Shown piece after piece: positions 8,525 through 18,760 of a DNA stretch of 64,000 nt. Source of the DNA: Exiguobacterium flavidum (lineage in GTDB: Bacteria > Bacillota > Bacilli > Exiguobacteriales > Exiguobacteriaceae); contig NZ_QPKS01000001.1 of NCBI RefSeq assembly GCF_003344535.1, forward strand, positions 108,557 through 172,556, read 5' to 3'. Below the pieces are notes generated by a model. The model ran no database searches and was not told where the DNA came from. It saw only the letters and a program-made list of their open reading frames with translations. The stretch's first letter is position 1, and each line of letters begins with the position of its first letter. The position numbers and the translations under genes were made by a program.

Positions 8525-10531
8525 TTACATGTTTTTCAACGTCTCGAGGACGTTTTCGACGGACATGCCGTATTCCTTAAGAAGAAGGTCTCCAGGAGCC
8601 GATGCACCGAAGCGATCGATTCCGATGACTTGTCCTTCTGTCCCGACATATTTATACCAGCCGAGTGTCGCCCCAGCTTCGATCGCAAGACGTTTCGTGA
8701 TGCGTTTCGGAAGAACCGATTCCTTATATTCTTTCGATTGCATCTCGAACACTTCCCATGATGGAAGGGATACGACCGCGACTTTCTCACCTTGTTCAGC
8801 AAGTTGCCTTTGCGCCTCGACGAGAAGGTGTACTTCTGAACCTGTACCGAGCAAGAGCGTGTCGCTCGTCTCGATATCCCCTGCGATGACGTATCCGCCT
8901 TTCGCAGCGCCTTCAGCAGAAGTGCCTTCAAGCTCAGGCAACCCTTGGCGCGTAAGAACGAGCAGCGTCGGTTTGTCCTTCGCTTGGACAGCTGTCTTCC
9001 AAGCTGCGATCGTCTCTTTGCCGTCAGCCGGACGGTAGATGTTGACATTCGGCATCGCGCGGAAGCTCATCAAATGCTCGACAGGCTCATGAGTCGGACC
9101 ATCCTCACCGACTGCGATCGAGTCATGCGTCAAGACGAAGATAGACGGGAGACCCATCAACGCAGCGAGACGGACTGCCGGACGAAGGTAATCGGAGAAG
9201 ACGAAGAACGTCGCACCGTAAGGAATGACTCCACCGTGCAATGCCATACCGTTGACAGCGGCAGCCATCGCGAATTCACGCACGCCGAACCAGATATTGC
9301 GGCCGCTCGGATCGATATCGAAGTCCGCCTCACCCTTCAAGAGCGTGTTGTTCGAACCCGCGAGGTCGGCAGATCCTCCGAACAGTGTCGGAACCTTCTT
9401 CGCAAGCGCGTTCAGCACTTCACCGCTCGTCTGGCGTGTCGCTTTCTTCGAAGTCAGATCGTATGTCGGCAGTTCACTTTCCCAGTCGCTTGGCAACTCA
9501 TTGGCAATCGCACGTACGAGCTCTTGGTGAAGTTCAGGATGAGCAGATGCATACTTCTCCATCATCTCGTTCCATTTCGCCTCAGTATCGGCTCCGCGTT
9601 TCTCGATACGCTCCTCGAACAATTCCTTGACTTGATCCGGTACGTAGAATTCTTCGTGATCCCAAACGTAGCTTGCTTTCGTCAACTTGATTTCAGCCTC
9701 ACCAAGCGGTGCTCCGTGAGAAGCAGATTTACCTGACTTGTTCGGTGAACCGAATCCGATGACCGTCTTCACCTCGATCAAAGTCGGTTTAGATGCTTCC
9801 GCTTTCGCTGCCGCAATCGCCTTCGAAATCGAATCGATATCCGTTCCGTCCTCGACCCGGATGACTTGCCAGTTATAAGCCTCGAAACGGGCTTGGACGT
9901 TTTCTGAGAACGATTTGTCGAGATCGCCGTCAAGTGAGATATCGTTCGAGTCATAAAGGACGACGAGCTTATTCAGACCGAGGTGACCTGCAAGCGAAGC
10001 CGCTTCAGCAGACACGCCTTCCATCAAATCGCCGTCGCCGCAAATCCCGTAAGTGAAATGATCGACGACATTCAAGTCATCTCTGTTGTACTTGGCTGCA
10101 AGGTGACGTTCGGCCATCGCCATACCGACCGCCATCGCAATTCCTTGTCCGAGTGGACCTGTCGTCGCGTCGACACCTGCTGTGTGACGATATTCCGGAT
10201 GCCCTGGAGTCTTTGATCCCGCTTGACGGAATGCCTTCAAGTCATCCATTGAAAGATCATATCCTGATAGATGGAGGAGTGAGTAGAGCAACATCGAACC
10301 GTGGCCTGCCGACAAAACGAAGCGGTCTCGGTTGAACCATTCCGGATTTTTCGGGTTATGATTCATATGCTCCGTCCAAAGGGAAAACGCCATTGGAGCG
10401 GCACCCATCGGCATACCTGGGTGACCAGAGTTCGCTTTTTGGATGGCATCGATCGATAGGGTACGAATCGTGTTGATCGCTAGAAGTTCTACAGTTGTAT
10501 TCGTCAAAACATTCATCCTCTCTTCATTCAC
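8525..10531 (-). CDS. tkt: Transketolase
   Basis: About 668 residues. Thiamine-diphosphate enzyme of the non-oxidative pentose phosphate pathway, moving two-carbon ketol units between sugar phosphates. Visible hallmarks are the N-terminal [14 protein letters not shown], the diphosphate-binding GDGDLMEG...DSNDISLDG region (about 160-195), [18 protein letters not shown] (about 470) and the C-terminal DRFGASAPG. The start is uncertain: a GTG at 10531 has AGGGA at good spacing, but the B. subtilis protein begins nearer a TTG at 10507. It sits between ynzC and yneF as in B. subtilis and has its own promoter. Confidence 0.95.
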   Translation of the reverse strand: MNEERMNVLTNTTVELLAINTIRTLSIDAIQKANSGHPGMPMGAAPMAFSLWTEHMNHNPKNPEWFNRDRFVLSAGHGSMLLYSLLHLSGYDLSMDDLKAFRQAGSKTPGHPEYRHTAGVDATTGPLGQGIAMAVGMAMAERHLAAKYNRDDLNVVDHFTYGICGDGDLMEGVSAEAASLAGHLGLNKLVVLYDSNDISLDGDLDKSFSENVQARFEAYNWQVIRVEDGTDIDSISKAIAAAKAEASKPTLIEVKTVIGFGSPNKSGKSASHGAPLGEAEIKLTKASYVWDHEEFYVPDQVKELFEERIEKRGADTEAKWNEMMEKYASAHPELHQELVRAIANELPSDWESELPTYDLTSKKATRQTSGEVLNALAKKVPTLFGGSADLAGSNNTLLKGEADFDIDPSGRNIWFGVREFAMAAAVNGMALHGGVIPYGATFFVFSDYLRPAVRLAALMGLPSIFVLTHDSIAVGEDGPTHEPVEHLMSFRAMPNVNIYRPADGKETIAAWKTAVQAKDKPTLLVLTRQGLPELEGTSAEGAAKGGYVIAGDIETSDTLLLGTGSEVHLLVEAQRQLAEQGEKVAVVSLPSWEVFEMQSKEYKESVLPKRITKRLAIEAGATLGWYKYVGTEGQVIGIDRFGASAPGDLLLKEYGMSVENVLETLKNM

Positions 10532-10543
10532 AAATTCGTCCCT

Positions 10544-10572
10544 ATTTTAGCATATCCCTTATTGTGATACAA
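10544..10572 (-). promoter_or_regulatory. tkt promoter
   Basis: Minus strand TTGTAT, 17 bp, TAAAAT with extended -10 TGC; about 7 bp upstream of the AGGGA ribosome site. Confidence 0.65.
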
Positions 10573-10596
10573 CTTTTCTAAATAGTATGTCACAAT
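10562..10596. repeat. Inverted repeat over the tkt -35 region
   Basis: Arms TTGTGATAC and GTATGTCACAA, one base different in length, flank about 14 bases and overlap the -35 element of the tkt promoter. It could be an operator or a weak hairpin. Confidence 0.35.
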
Positions 10597-10665
10597 CAAA
10601 CAAATACGCTCTCCAATGCTCAATTTGAACTGATACAGGACGTCAGATTAAGTGGCGAACCGCAC

Positions 10666-10698
10666 AAAAAAGCACCGCTTCATCGAAATGAGCGATGC
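10666..10698 (-). terminator. Terminator of ynzC
   Basis: Imperfect stem GCATCGCTCAT/ATGAAGCGGTGC on the minus strand followed by six T. Confidence 0.75.
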
Positions 10699-10705
10699 GA
10701 ATGAG

Positions 10706-10942
10706 TCATTGCTTGCGGCGTTCGGCATCTTGAGCGTCTTTCAACTTCTGAGGGGTGACATCCGTTCCTTCCTCATCGACGATCTTCATGCCCATCAACT
10801 GGTTCTTGAACGAACCGCGGAACGCAGTCAGATATTCTTGGCGAAGTTCCTTTTGTTCTTGTATTTCTGCCTCGTCGAGACCTTCAGCCTTCGATTTGTT
10901 CGCAAGAGCATTGATACGGTCAAGCTTATCTGGTGTTAACAT
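10706..10942 (-). CDS. ynzC: YnzC family (DUF896/UPF0291) protein
   Basis: A 78-residue protein: an N-terminal helical hairpin (DKLDRINALANKSKAEGLDEAEIQEQKELRQEYLTAFR) typical of DUF896/YnzC, then a charged C-terminal tail (KLKDAQDAERRKQ). In B. subtilis it lies in the SOS-induced yneA-yneB-ynzC group. Here yneB is separated from it by a strong terminator, so ynzC is probably transcribed on its own. The ribosome site GAAGGGA precedes the ATG. The function is unknown. Confidence 0.92.
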   Translation of the reverse strand: MLTPDKLDRINALANKSKAEGLDEAEIQEQKELRQEYLTAFRGSFKNQLMGMKIVDEEGTDVTPQKLKDAQDAERRKQ

Positions 10943-11020
10943 GGTATTCCCTTCTTTCTTACAGAGCCTAGACTAGTCTGACCCGTTGAATCGTACCCCT
11001 ACTTTAATGGAAGGAGGCAC

Positions 11021-11058
11021 AAAAAAGCAAGCTGAGCGCTTTTGCGCGCTTAGCTTGC
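11021..11058 (-). terminator. Terminator of yneA-yneB
   Basis: Minus-strand stem GCAAGCTAAGCGC/GCGCTCAGCTTGC followed by six T, 4 bp beyond the yneB stop. Confidence 0.9.
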
Positions 11059-11061
11059 AGA

Positions 11062-11733
<672 letters not shown>

Positions 11734-11764
11734 TCAATGTTCACGATTCCTCGTTCCCATTTTG

Positions 11765-12052
11765 TCACTGTTGCGCGATCGGGACAACGATTTTGTCTGT
11801 TTCCACTACATGACTTGGATCCAGTCCGTTTTCTTCGATGATCCAGTCAACATACTCCTCGTTCGTCATCGTGCCGTCATTATAGATTTCCGCAATTTGT
11901 TCGATCGTCGTCGACTCGTCGACTGTGACGGACGTCGTGATCACACTTTCCTCGCTCGCCTCTCCTTGAGGCATCATGAAGAAGATGAATGCTGCCAGAC
12001 ATAATGTATAGAAGATAATAGGAAAAGCTTGGTTACGGATCTGTTTGACCAT
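11765..12052 (-). CDS. yneA: SOS cell-division suppressor YneA-like
   Basis: A 95-residue protein with an N-terminal membrane/signal-anchor segment (about residues 9-27) and an extracytoplasmic acidic domain. That domain has TIEQIAEIYND and a terminal DKIVVPIAQQ, reminiscent of the LysM-type tail of YneA proteins, which delay septation during DNA damage. The start at 12052 has GGAGGGG before it. It is divergent from lexA and shares three SOS boxes with it; yneB follows after 40 bp. Identity rests strongly on position because YneA is poorly conserved. Confidence 0.82.
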   Translation of the reverse strand: MVKQIRNQAFPIIFYTLCLAAFIFFMMPQGEASEESVITTSVTVDESTTIEQIAEIYNDGTMTNEEYVDWIIEENGLDPSHVVETDKIVVPIAQQ

Positions 12053-12088
12053 GTGTAAACCCCTCCAAGTAATAGAATGGACGTTCCC

Positions 12089-12102
12089 GGAACAACTGTT
12101 CG
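12089..12102. promoter_or_regulatory. SOS (LexA) box 1
   Basis: GGAACAACTGTTCG, matching GAAC-N4-GTTC; lies downstream of the yneA -10 region. Confidence 0.75.
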
Positions 12103-12111
12103 TTATAATCA

Positions 12112-12141
12112 ATAATAAACACAGAACTTCTGTTCGGTCAA
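12112..12141 (-). promoter_or_regulatory. yneA promoter
   Basis: Minus strand TTGACC, 18 bp, TATTAT. The spacer contains SOS box 2. Confidence 0.6.
12123..12136. promoter_or_regulatory. SOS (LexA) box 2
   Basis: AGAACTTCTGTTCG, within the yneA promoter spacer. Confidence 0.8.
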
Positions 12142-12152
12142 CACAAAAATGT

Positions 12153-12166
12153 CGAACAATTGTTTG
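12153..12166. promoter_or_regulatory. SOS (LexA) box 3
   Basis: CGAACAATTGTTTG, close to the CGAAC-N4-GTTYG consensus; overlaps the -35 of lexA. Confidence 0.85.
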
Positions 12167-12192
12167 TACGCTCATTTGTTCTATGTTATAGT
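12164..12192 (+). promoter_or_regulatory. lexA promoter
   Basis: TTGTAC, 17 bp, TATAGT, overlapped at its -35 by SOS box 3, giving autoregulation. Confidence 0.75.
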
Positions 12193-12253
12193 GATTGTAG
12201 AAACAACTCGTTCAATTTTAAAGAATCCATTACAGAAAGAGGTGGCGATTCGA

Positions 12254-12868
12254 ATGCGGAAAATGTCAAAACGTCAACAAGAAATTCTCGATTTCATCGT
12301 GTCTGAAGTGAAGGCGAAAGGTTATCCGCCGTCGGTCCGAGAAATCGGTGAAGCGGTCGGTCTTGCGTCGAGCTCTACTGTACATGGTCATCTCGACCGC
12401 CTTGAGAAACGCGGACTTATTCGCCGTGACCCTACAAAACCACGTGCGATTGAAATATTGCTCGATAAGCCGGAGGAAATCGACGAGCCTATCGTCCACG
12501 TCCCGGTGATAGGTAAAGTCACTGCCGGCCTGCCAATTACAGCAATCGAAAATGTGGAAGAACACTTTCCTCTCCCTGCACATTATGTCGGGAATGAAAC
12601 AGTGTTCATGCTGACGATCGATGGTGAATCGATGATCAACGCGGGTATTCTTGACGGTGACCGCGTCATCGTTCGCCAACAGAACATCGCGGAAAACGGC
12701 GAAATCGTCGTCGCGATGACTGAAGACAGCGAAGCTACAGTAAAACGTTTCTTCTTAGAAAATCAACATGTGCGCCTACAGCCAGAAAACGACTCGATGG
12801 AACCGATGTATTTCGATAATGTCTCGATTCTAGGCAAGGTCATTGGCGTATATCGTACGATCCACTGA
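12254..12868 (+). CDS. lexA: SOS repressor LexA
   Basis: 204 residues. The N-terminal winged-helix DNA-binding domain starts [12 protein letters not shown] and contains [25 protein letters not shown]. The autocleavage site is Ala91-Gly92 in GKVTAGLP, and the catalytic dyad is Ser126 (GESM) and Lys164 (ATVKRF). All residues for RecA-stimulated self-cleavage are present. The ATG at 12254 follows GAGGTGG by 8 bases; an upstream in-frame start would overlap the promoter. It is divergent from yneA-yneB and preceded by three SOS boxes. Confidence 0.97.
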   Translation: MRKMSKRQQEILDFIVSEVKAKGYPPSVREIGEAVGLASSSTVHGHLDRLEKRGLIRRDPTKPRAIEILLDKPEEIDEPIVHVPVIGKVTAGLPITAIENVEEHFPLPAHYVGNETVFMLTIDGESMINAGILDGDRVIVRQQNIAENGEIVVAMTEDSEATVKRFFLENQHVRLQPENDSMEPMYFDNVSILGKVIGVYRTIH

Positions 12869-12869
12869 T

Positions 12870-12896
12870 GGAGGGACCAGTTCAACTGGTCTTTTT
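12870..12896 (+). terminator. Hairpin between lexA and the DUF2227 gene
   Basis: GGAGGG runs into the stem GACCAG-TTCAA-CTGGTC, then TTTTT, then CT and the ATG of the next gene at 12899. It looks like the lexA terminator but sits between the only Shine-Dalgarno sequence and the next start codon. Confidence 0.7.
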
Positions 12897-12898
12897 CT

Positions 12899-13363
12899 AT
12901 GCCTTCTGGAAATGTTCATGACACCGTCAACACAATCGTATTATCAGGATATGTCGCTTATGCGGTAGCGAGTGACCAACCGGAATGGTTTCCTGCCGCT
13001 GTCGGAATCGCAGTCGGAACACTCTGGCTCTCTCCGGATCTTGACTTGAAGTCTGAGCCTTACTATCGTTGGGGTCCATTTCGCGTCCTGTGGATACCAT
13101 ATGTAAAAGCGATGCCGCACCGGTCGATCTGGTCACATGGATTGCTGATCGGGGATGTCATTCGACTGCTCTATTTCTTCGCGCTACTCTTTCCATTCAT
13201 CTTTTTCGGGATGTATGCCGAAGTGATTCATGCAGCCGATTTGGATCGTTATATCGAACAACTGCCACAGTTCATGACTGGCGTCGTCGTCGCGAGCACT
13301 ATACACATCCTGCTCGATCACTTGAGCAGCATCAAGCGAACGAAACGCAGACGCGCCAGATGA
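12899..13363 (+). CDS. DUF2227 family membrane protein (YdjM/metal-hydrolase-like)
   Basis: A 154-residue membrane protein beginning MPSGNVHDTVN, the typical opening of DUF2227 proteins. It has a DLDLKSEPYYRWGPFRVLW segment, PHRSIWSHG and a late HILLDHLSS. These histidines and aspartates resemble the metal-binding set of the YdjM/metal-dependent hydrolase group. Three or four membrane segments are visible. The start is supported by family similarity although no ribosome site lies at normal distance: GGAGG is 24 bases upstream, behind a hairpin. There is no room for its own promoter, so it probably depends on readthrough from lexA. Confidence 0.8.
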   Translation: MPSGNVHDTVNTIVLSGYVAYAVASDQPEWFPAAVGIAVGTLWLSPDLDLKSEPYYRWGPFRVLWIPYVKAMPHRSIWSHGLLIGDVIRLLYFFALLFPFIFFGMYAEVIHAADLDRYIEQLPQFMTGVVVASTIHILLDHLSSIKRTKRRRAR

Positions 13364-13378
13364 TACGACCTTTTAGAA

Positions 13379-13406
13379 AGCCTCCTTCACTCGGAGGCTT
13401 TTTTTC
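13379..13406 (+). terminator. Terminator after the DUF2227 gene
   Basis: AGCCTCC-TTCACTC-GGAGGCT followed by a T-run. Confidence 0.9.
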
Positions 13407-13504
13407 TTGGGGCGAGATGACAAGAGAAAGATTGATTTATCCATTTATCGCAAAATTAAACATAATTATTGAAAATTTTATATTTTTTATTTGGTGGATT
13501 TTTC

Positions 13505-13519
13505 TTGAAAACGTTATCA
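13505..13519 (+). promoter_or_regulatory. cre (CcpA) site at glpF
   Basis: TTGAAAACGTTATCA fits the cre consensus WTGNAANCGNWNNCW at every position and covers the -35 and spacer of the glpF promoter, so carbon catabolite repression is expected. Confidence 0.85.
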
Positions 13520-13533
13520 GTAGAAGGTAATTT
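13505..13533 (+). promoter_or_regulatory. glpF promoter
   Basis: TTGAAA, 17 bp, TAATTT upstream of the strong AAAGGAGGG ribosome site. No leader terminator of the GlpP-controlled type is evident. Confidence 0.6.
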
Positions 13534-13578
13534 AAAGTAGAAAGGCAATTATTCACTTTATAAAAGGAGGGTTTTTGC

Positions 13579-14280
13579 ATGAGCAATTTTGTAAGTGAGC
13601 TCGTAGGTACGATGATCTTGATTTTGCTCGGTGACGGAGTCGTTGCGGGTGTCGTCTTGAGGAAGACGAAATCGGAGAACAGCGGCTGGATCGTAATCAC
13701 GTTTGCGTGGGGTCTTGCCGTCATGACCGCAGTTTATGTCGCAGCCGCCAGTGGCGCACATCTTAATCCAGCCGTCACACTCTCACTAGCCTTGAACGAT
13801 TCACTTGATTGGGCTCAAGTACCGGTGTACATCGGGGCACAACTGCTCGGAGCTTTCATTGGAGCCATTCTCGTCTATCTGCATTACATGAAACACTTCG
13901 CAGCTACTGAGGACCAAGCAGCAAAACTCGGTGTCTTCGCGACTGGTCCTGCAATCCGCCATACTCCTTCCAATCTGATTTCTGAGATCATCGGGACATT
14001 CGTCCTCGTCTTCGGAATCCTTTCACTCGGTGCCACGCAGTTCGCCGACGGATTGAATCCTCTCATCGTCGGTTTGCTCGTCGTCGTTATCGGTCTCTCT
14101 CTTGGCGGAACGACGGGATATGCCATCAACCCCGCTCGGGACCTTGGCCCACGTATCGCTCATGCAATCCTGCCGATTCCAGGAAAAGGCTCGTCCGACT
14201 GGGGATATTCTTGGATTCCGGTCGTCGGTCCTTTCATCGGAGGAGCAATCGCCGTCTTCTTCCACCAGTTGATCAACTGA
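13579..14280 (+). CDS. glpF: Glycerol uptake facilitator (aquaglyceroporin)
   Basis: A 233-residue, six-helix MIP-family channel. The two pore NPA boxes are [15 protein letters not shown] (about residue 62) and [13 protein letters not shown] (about 185); the aspartate after the second box favours glycerol over water selectivity. It lets glycerol diffuse in before GlpK traps it as glycerol 3-phosphate. Ribosome site AAAGGAGGG. It is first gene of a glpF-glpK unit with a cre site over its promoter. Confidence 0.95.
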   Translation: MSNFVSELVGTMILILLGDGVVAGVVLRKTKSENSGWIVITFAWGLAVMTAVYVAAASGAHLNPAVTLSLALNDSLDWAQVPVYIGAQLLGAFIGAILVYLHYMKHFAATEDQAAKLGVFATGPAIRHTPSNLISEIIGTFVLVFGILSLGATQFADGLNPLIVGLLVVVIGLSLGGTTGYAINPARDLGPRIAHAILPIPGKGSSDWGYSWIPVVGPFIGGAIAVFFHQLIN

Positions 14281-14309
14281 TTTCATCTTTTCTCACACAC
14301 CACAACTAA

Positions 14310-15854
<1,545 letters not shown>

Positions 15855-15855
15855 T

Positions 15856-15888
15856 CCCCTTGATGTAATGCATCATGGGGTTTTTCTT
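15856..15888 (+). terminator. Terminator of glpF-glpK
   Basis: CCCCTTGATG-TAATG-CATCATGGGG followed by TTTTTCTTTT; it overlaps the 3' end of the convergent 2'-5' RNA ligase-family gene. Confidence 0.85.
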
Positions 15889-16421
15889 TTGTGGATGATT
15901 GGATATTGTTCGATTTCTTTAACGCTCAAGCCGCCGTCCGTCTCGATGACACGTATGAGCACGACTTCGACCGGCCTCACCTCGAACGGATCGATATCAA
16001 GGCAGAGACGAAATACCTCTGCCATCGACTCCCCTAGTCGACTTGCAACCGTCACATGTGGAACCCAGTGTTCCGGTGCATAGTGCGAATGAGGATTGCT
16101 GTTCCGCCCCAGCAAAAGATGCAGTTTCGAATGCCAGTCAAGCAATCTTTTACTCGGCACCGGTCCGATGAATAATGTTTGAGTCCCGCTAAAAGTTCCG
16201 ACCGTCTTGCATGTTAGTTTGGATGGGAAAGGCGGCATATGCCTCATGACATGGTGAAGGGAAAAACCTTCTATATTCGTCATGTTGGCGAGCGTCAAAT
16301 GCGGTCTTCTCCCCTCCACTTCGGAACCATATCTCGAAAGACCAAGCCTTTCCAAGTGATTCCACAATTCTTGGAAGCGGTAGTCTGTCTCTTCATCAAA
16401 TTGTACAACCAATCCGTACAT
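15873..16421 (-). CDS. 2'-5' RNA ligase / 2H phosphoesterase family protein
   Basis: About 182 residues with the two H-x-T motifs of the 2H phosphoesterase superfamily: RPHLTLAN (about residue 42) and WVPHVTVAS (about 124). Members act on 2',3'-cyclic phosphates or nucleotide derivatives; the substrate here is unknown. The ATG at 16421 follows GAGGAGGATG; an earlier in-frame start lacks a ribosome site. Monocistronic and convergent with glpK. Confidence 0.85.
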   Translation of the reverse strand: MYGLVVQFDEETDYRFQELWNHLERLGLSRYGSEVEGRRPHLTLANMTNIEGFSLHHVMRHMPPFPSKLTCKTVGTFSGTQTLFIGPVPSKRLLDWHSKLHLLLGRNSNPHSHYAPEHWVPHVTVASRLGESMAEVFRLCLDIDPFEVRPVEVVLIRVIETDGGLSVKEIEQYPIIHKRKTP

Positions 16422-16482
16422 CGCACATCCTCCTCTATCTCTCCTGTCCTTAGACTTCTCCTCCAGTCGCCAGATGCCCTGC

Positions 16483-16511
16483 AAAAAAAAGCAGTCCTTC
16501 GAGTAAAGGAC
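16483..16511 (-). terminator. Terminator of the PTS IIC gene
   Basis: GTCCTT-TACTCG-AAGGAC stem on the minus strand, then TGC and eight T. Confidence 0.85.
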
Positions 16512-16520
16512 CGCGCGGAA

Positions 16521-17519
16521 TTAATATTCGATTTTCATGTCATTCGGCTTGATTCTATTCCACTTCACGAGAATGCGGTAGACGATATAACTAAGTACCG
16601 CTGGTGCAAGAAATAGGAAGATGATGATCAGCACACCGATATTCCAGTCAAACCCCATCGTTTTCAACATCATCAGTGGCCCAACGAAACCGCTCGTCCC
16701 CATTCCGGCACCTTGAGCATTGTTCTGCAAGTCGAAGATGGTGATCGCGATTGGAGCGAGGACGACTGCACTGACTGTAGGGGGAATGATGATCCATGGG
16801 TTGCGTACGACGTTCCCAAATTGAAGTTTCGATGTTCCGATTCCTTGGGCGAACGCTCCACCAATTCCATTATCACGGTAACTCGTGACTGCGAATCCGA
16901 TCATCTGTGCAGCACAGCCGACTGTCGCAGCCCCTGCTGCCAGACCACTCAACCCCAGCATGATTGACAGTGCCGCGCTTGAAATTGGTCCGGTCAGGGC
17001 AAATCCAAGAACGACGGCAACCAGAATTCCCATCAGGATTGGTTGCTGGGAAGTTCCCCATTCGATTGCATCCCCGAGCTTTTCCATAAAAATGCCGATA
17101 TACTTCCCGACGAATCGCGCACTGAAATATCCGACAATCACGGTCGTGAACGGAGTGAGGATGATATCGAGTTTCGTCGATTTCGATACGAGCTTTCCAA
17201 ATTCGATGGCAATCAACGCGGCGACATAACTTCCTGCCGGGCCTCCGAATTGATATCCGAATCCCCCGACGACGATGGAAGCGAACAAAATGAGCGGTGG
17301 CGCCTCGAGCGCAAATCCTACCGCGACTGCGATTGCCGGCCCGGTCAGACTGATTGCCATCTTACCGATTTCGATAAGTGTATCAATTTTCAATTGTTCA
17401 CCGAGCGTGCTCATCATGACACCAATCACTAATGTACTGAAAAGTCCTAAAGCCATGTAACTGAGTGCGGTTATGAAGTAGAGTGACGGACTTAATGAAA
17501 TACCTTTTTTCTTGAACAC
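16521..17519 (-). CDS. PTS EIIC-type membrane protein (PTS_EIIC_2 / PfoR-like)
   Basis: A 332-residue, glycine-rich protein with eight to ten membrane helices, matching the PTS_EIIC_2 family that includes the membrane part of PfoR. It has none of the A or B phosphorylation domains and no such genes are adjacent, so its sugar and even its transport role are unproven. The start is GTG at 17519 with GGGGAG 8 bases upstream; an ATG two bases earlier is out of frame. It has its own promoter. It lies between glpFK and the dha genes but on the opposite strand from glp. Confidence 0.8.
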   Translation of the reverse strand: MFKKKGISLSPSLYFITALSYMALGLFSTLVIGVMMSTLGEQLKIDTLIEIGKMAISLTGPAIAVAVGFALEAPPLILFASIVVGGFGYQFGGPAGSYVAALIAIEFGKLVSKSTKLDIILTPFTTVIVGYFSARFVGKYIGIFMEKLGDAIEWGTSQQPILMGILVAVVLGFALTGPISSAALSIMLGLSGLAAGAATVGCAAQMIGFAVTSYRDNGIGGAFAQGIGTSKLQFGNVVRNPWIIIPPTVSAVVLAPIAITIFDLQNNAQGAGMGTSGFVGPLMMLKTMGFDWNIGVLIIIFLFLAPAVLSYIVYRILVKWNRIKPNDMKIEY

Positions 17520-17577
17520 ATGCTTCTCCCCTTACTGTCTTTACACCTGTATATGTATATGTAATCACAATATGTAC

Positions 17578-17605
17578 AGTATAGCTTCTTTCATCAAATT
17601 TGCAA
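17578..17605 (-). promoter_or_regulatory. Promoter of the PTS IIC gene
   Basis: Minus strand TTGCAA, 16 bp, TATACT. Two overlapping palindromes (CGGAATTCCG and TTCCGATTCGGAA, 17609-17625) lie just upstream of the -35 and may bind a regulator. Confidence 0.55.
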
Positions 17606-17717
17606 ACCGGAATTCCGATTCGGAAGATGCCTTTTTTCATCACCACAAATCAAATGAAGTTTACCGATGCTAAAACCAAGTAATATAATAGGAGTTAATA
17701 TTTGATATAAGTAATGG

Positions 17718-17753
17718 AAAGGACCGTATCCGAAAAAATTGGATACGGTCCTT
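17718..17753. terminator. Long hairpin after dhaM
   Basis: AAAGGACCGTATCC/GGATACGGTCCTTT, 14-bp arms. It lies downstream of dhaM on the minus strand; the U-tract is only three long, so termination may be inefficient. Confidence 0.65.
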
Positions 17754-17783
17754 TGATCGTTGACCATCACAGAGTCTGTCTGA

Positions 17784-18152
17784 TCACTTCTTGAATTCAG
17801 CTTCAAGCGCTGTGATGATTTCATCGAGCGATTTCCCTTGACCGCTAAGAACAGCCGCGAGAAACCCTCCTTCGACGAGCGGAACATCGACGAACCGGAT
17901 ATCGCGGTCTCCCGCATACAGCTCGAGTGCGAGCTCCGCATTCATCGTCGCAGAGCCGATGTCCGTCAGAATCAAGGCATCATCTGAAATGTTCCCGAAT
18001 GCCTGCTCGATACGTCCGACATCCGTTCCGATTTTCCCGTCAGCGAGCCCTGCTGCAAGCAAAATCGGTGTCTCAGCCGCCATTTCTCTAAGCAAGTCCT
18101 TCAATCCCTCGGCAAGCTTTCCGCTATGGGATACAAGAATCAAATTAATCAT
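17784..18152 (-). CDS. dhaM: Dihydroxyacetone kinase phosphoryl donor subunit DhaM (EIIA-Man type)
   Basis: 122 residues, a single mannose-type EIIA domain. The phosphorylated histidine is in ILVSHSGKLAEG (His9). It accepts phosphate from HPr and passes it to ADP held by DhaL. Only the EIIA domain is present; the HPr and EI-like domains of E. coli DhaM are absent, as is usual in Firmicutes. It overlaps the dhaL stop by 8 bp, which implies coupling. Confidence 0.93.
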   Translation of the reverse strand: MINLILVSHSGKLAEGLKDLLREMAAETPILLAAGLADGKIGTDVGRIEQAFGNISDDALILTDIGSATMNAELALELYAGDRDIRFVDVPLVEGGFLAAVLSGQGKSLDEIITALEAEFKK

Positions 18153-18747
18153 GCAGTGCCTCCTTCAGCTCATTCAGCAAGAGCGAGCTCGAAAGTGCTC
18201 CTGGATCCTGCACCCCTTTCGTCGCTTCGCCGAAATAGGATGCGCGGCCCTTCGTTGCCATGATCGTCTTCGAATGAGCGAGTCCTTCATCGATGGCATG
18301 TGACAGGTCGCCTTCTGACTTGAGGGCGTTGATGAATGGTGTCCAGACATCGATCATCGTCTTTTCGCCCGCATCGGCTTTCCCGCGCGTCTTGATGCCT
18401 TCAAGCGCTTCCTCGAAACCACTGACGAGTGCATCCCCTTCCGCCTCGCCGACCCCCTTCCACGTATTCGCGAACTTGACGAAAATCGTTCCGTAGAGCG
18501 GTCCTGATGCCCCGCCTACCGTTTTGATCAACGTCATGCCGACGAGTTTCGAAAGTTCTCCGAGGTCCGCGAAGTCCTGTTTCGCTTCAAGTTCCTTCTT
18601 TACTGCCTGGAAGCCGCGCGACATATTGATACCGTGATCCCCGTCGCCTATTTCCCGGTCGAGGTCAGTCAGCTCATCTTTATGTTCTTCCATCTTATCG
18701 GCCGCGTTCAAAAGTGCGGTCCGCAAATCATTCGTCGTCAGCTTCAT
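18145..18747 (-). CDS. dhaL: Dihydroxyacetone kinase ADP-binding subunit DhaL
   Basis: 200 residues. The helical-barrel ADP-binding subunit shows DREIGDGDHGINMSRGF (the Asp/His residues that coordinate the magnesium ions), SGPLYGTIF and GKADAGEKTMIDVW. It holds ADP as a cofactor that shuttles phosphate from DhaM to dihydroxyacetone bound in DhaK. The ribosome site GAGGTGA precedes the ATG. Second gene of dhaKLM, 13 bp after dhaK. Confidence 0.95.
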   Translation of the reverse strand: MKLTTNDLRTALLNAADKMEEHKDELTDLDREIGDGDHGINMSRGFQAVKKELEAKQDFADLGELSKLVGMTLIKTVGGASGPLYGTIFVKFANTWKGVGEAEGDALVSGFEEALEGIKTRGKADAGEKTMIDVWTPFINALKSEGDLSHAIDEGLAHSKTIMATKGRASYFGEATKGVQDPGALSSSLLLNELKEALHD

Positions 18748-18760
18748 CTAAATCACCTCA

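Noticed and set aside
8945-9736. Plus-strand 263-codon frame inside tkt
   Set aside because: Antisense to the unmistakable transketolase; composition is unlike a real protein and no family motif is seen.
13540-13578. GlpP-type antiterminator leader for glpF
   Set aside because: The leader after the promoter is under 50 nt and shows no terminator stem.
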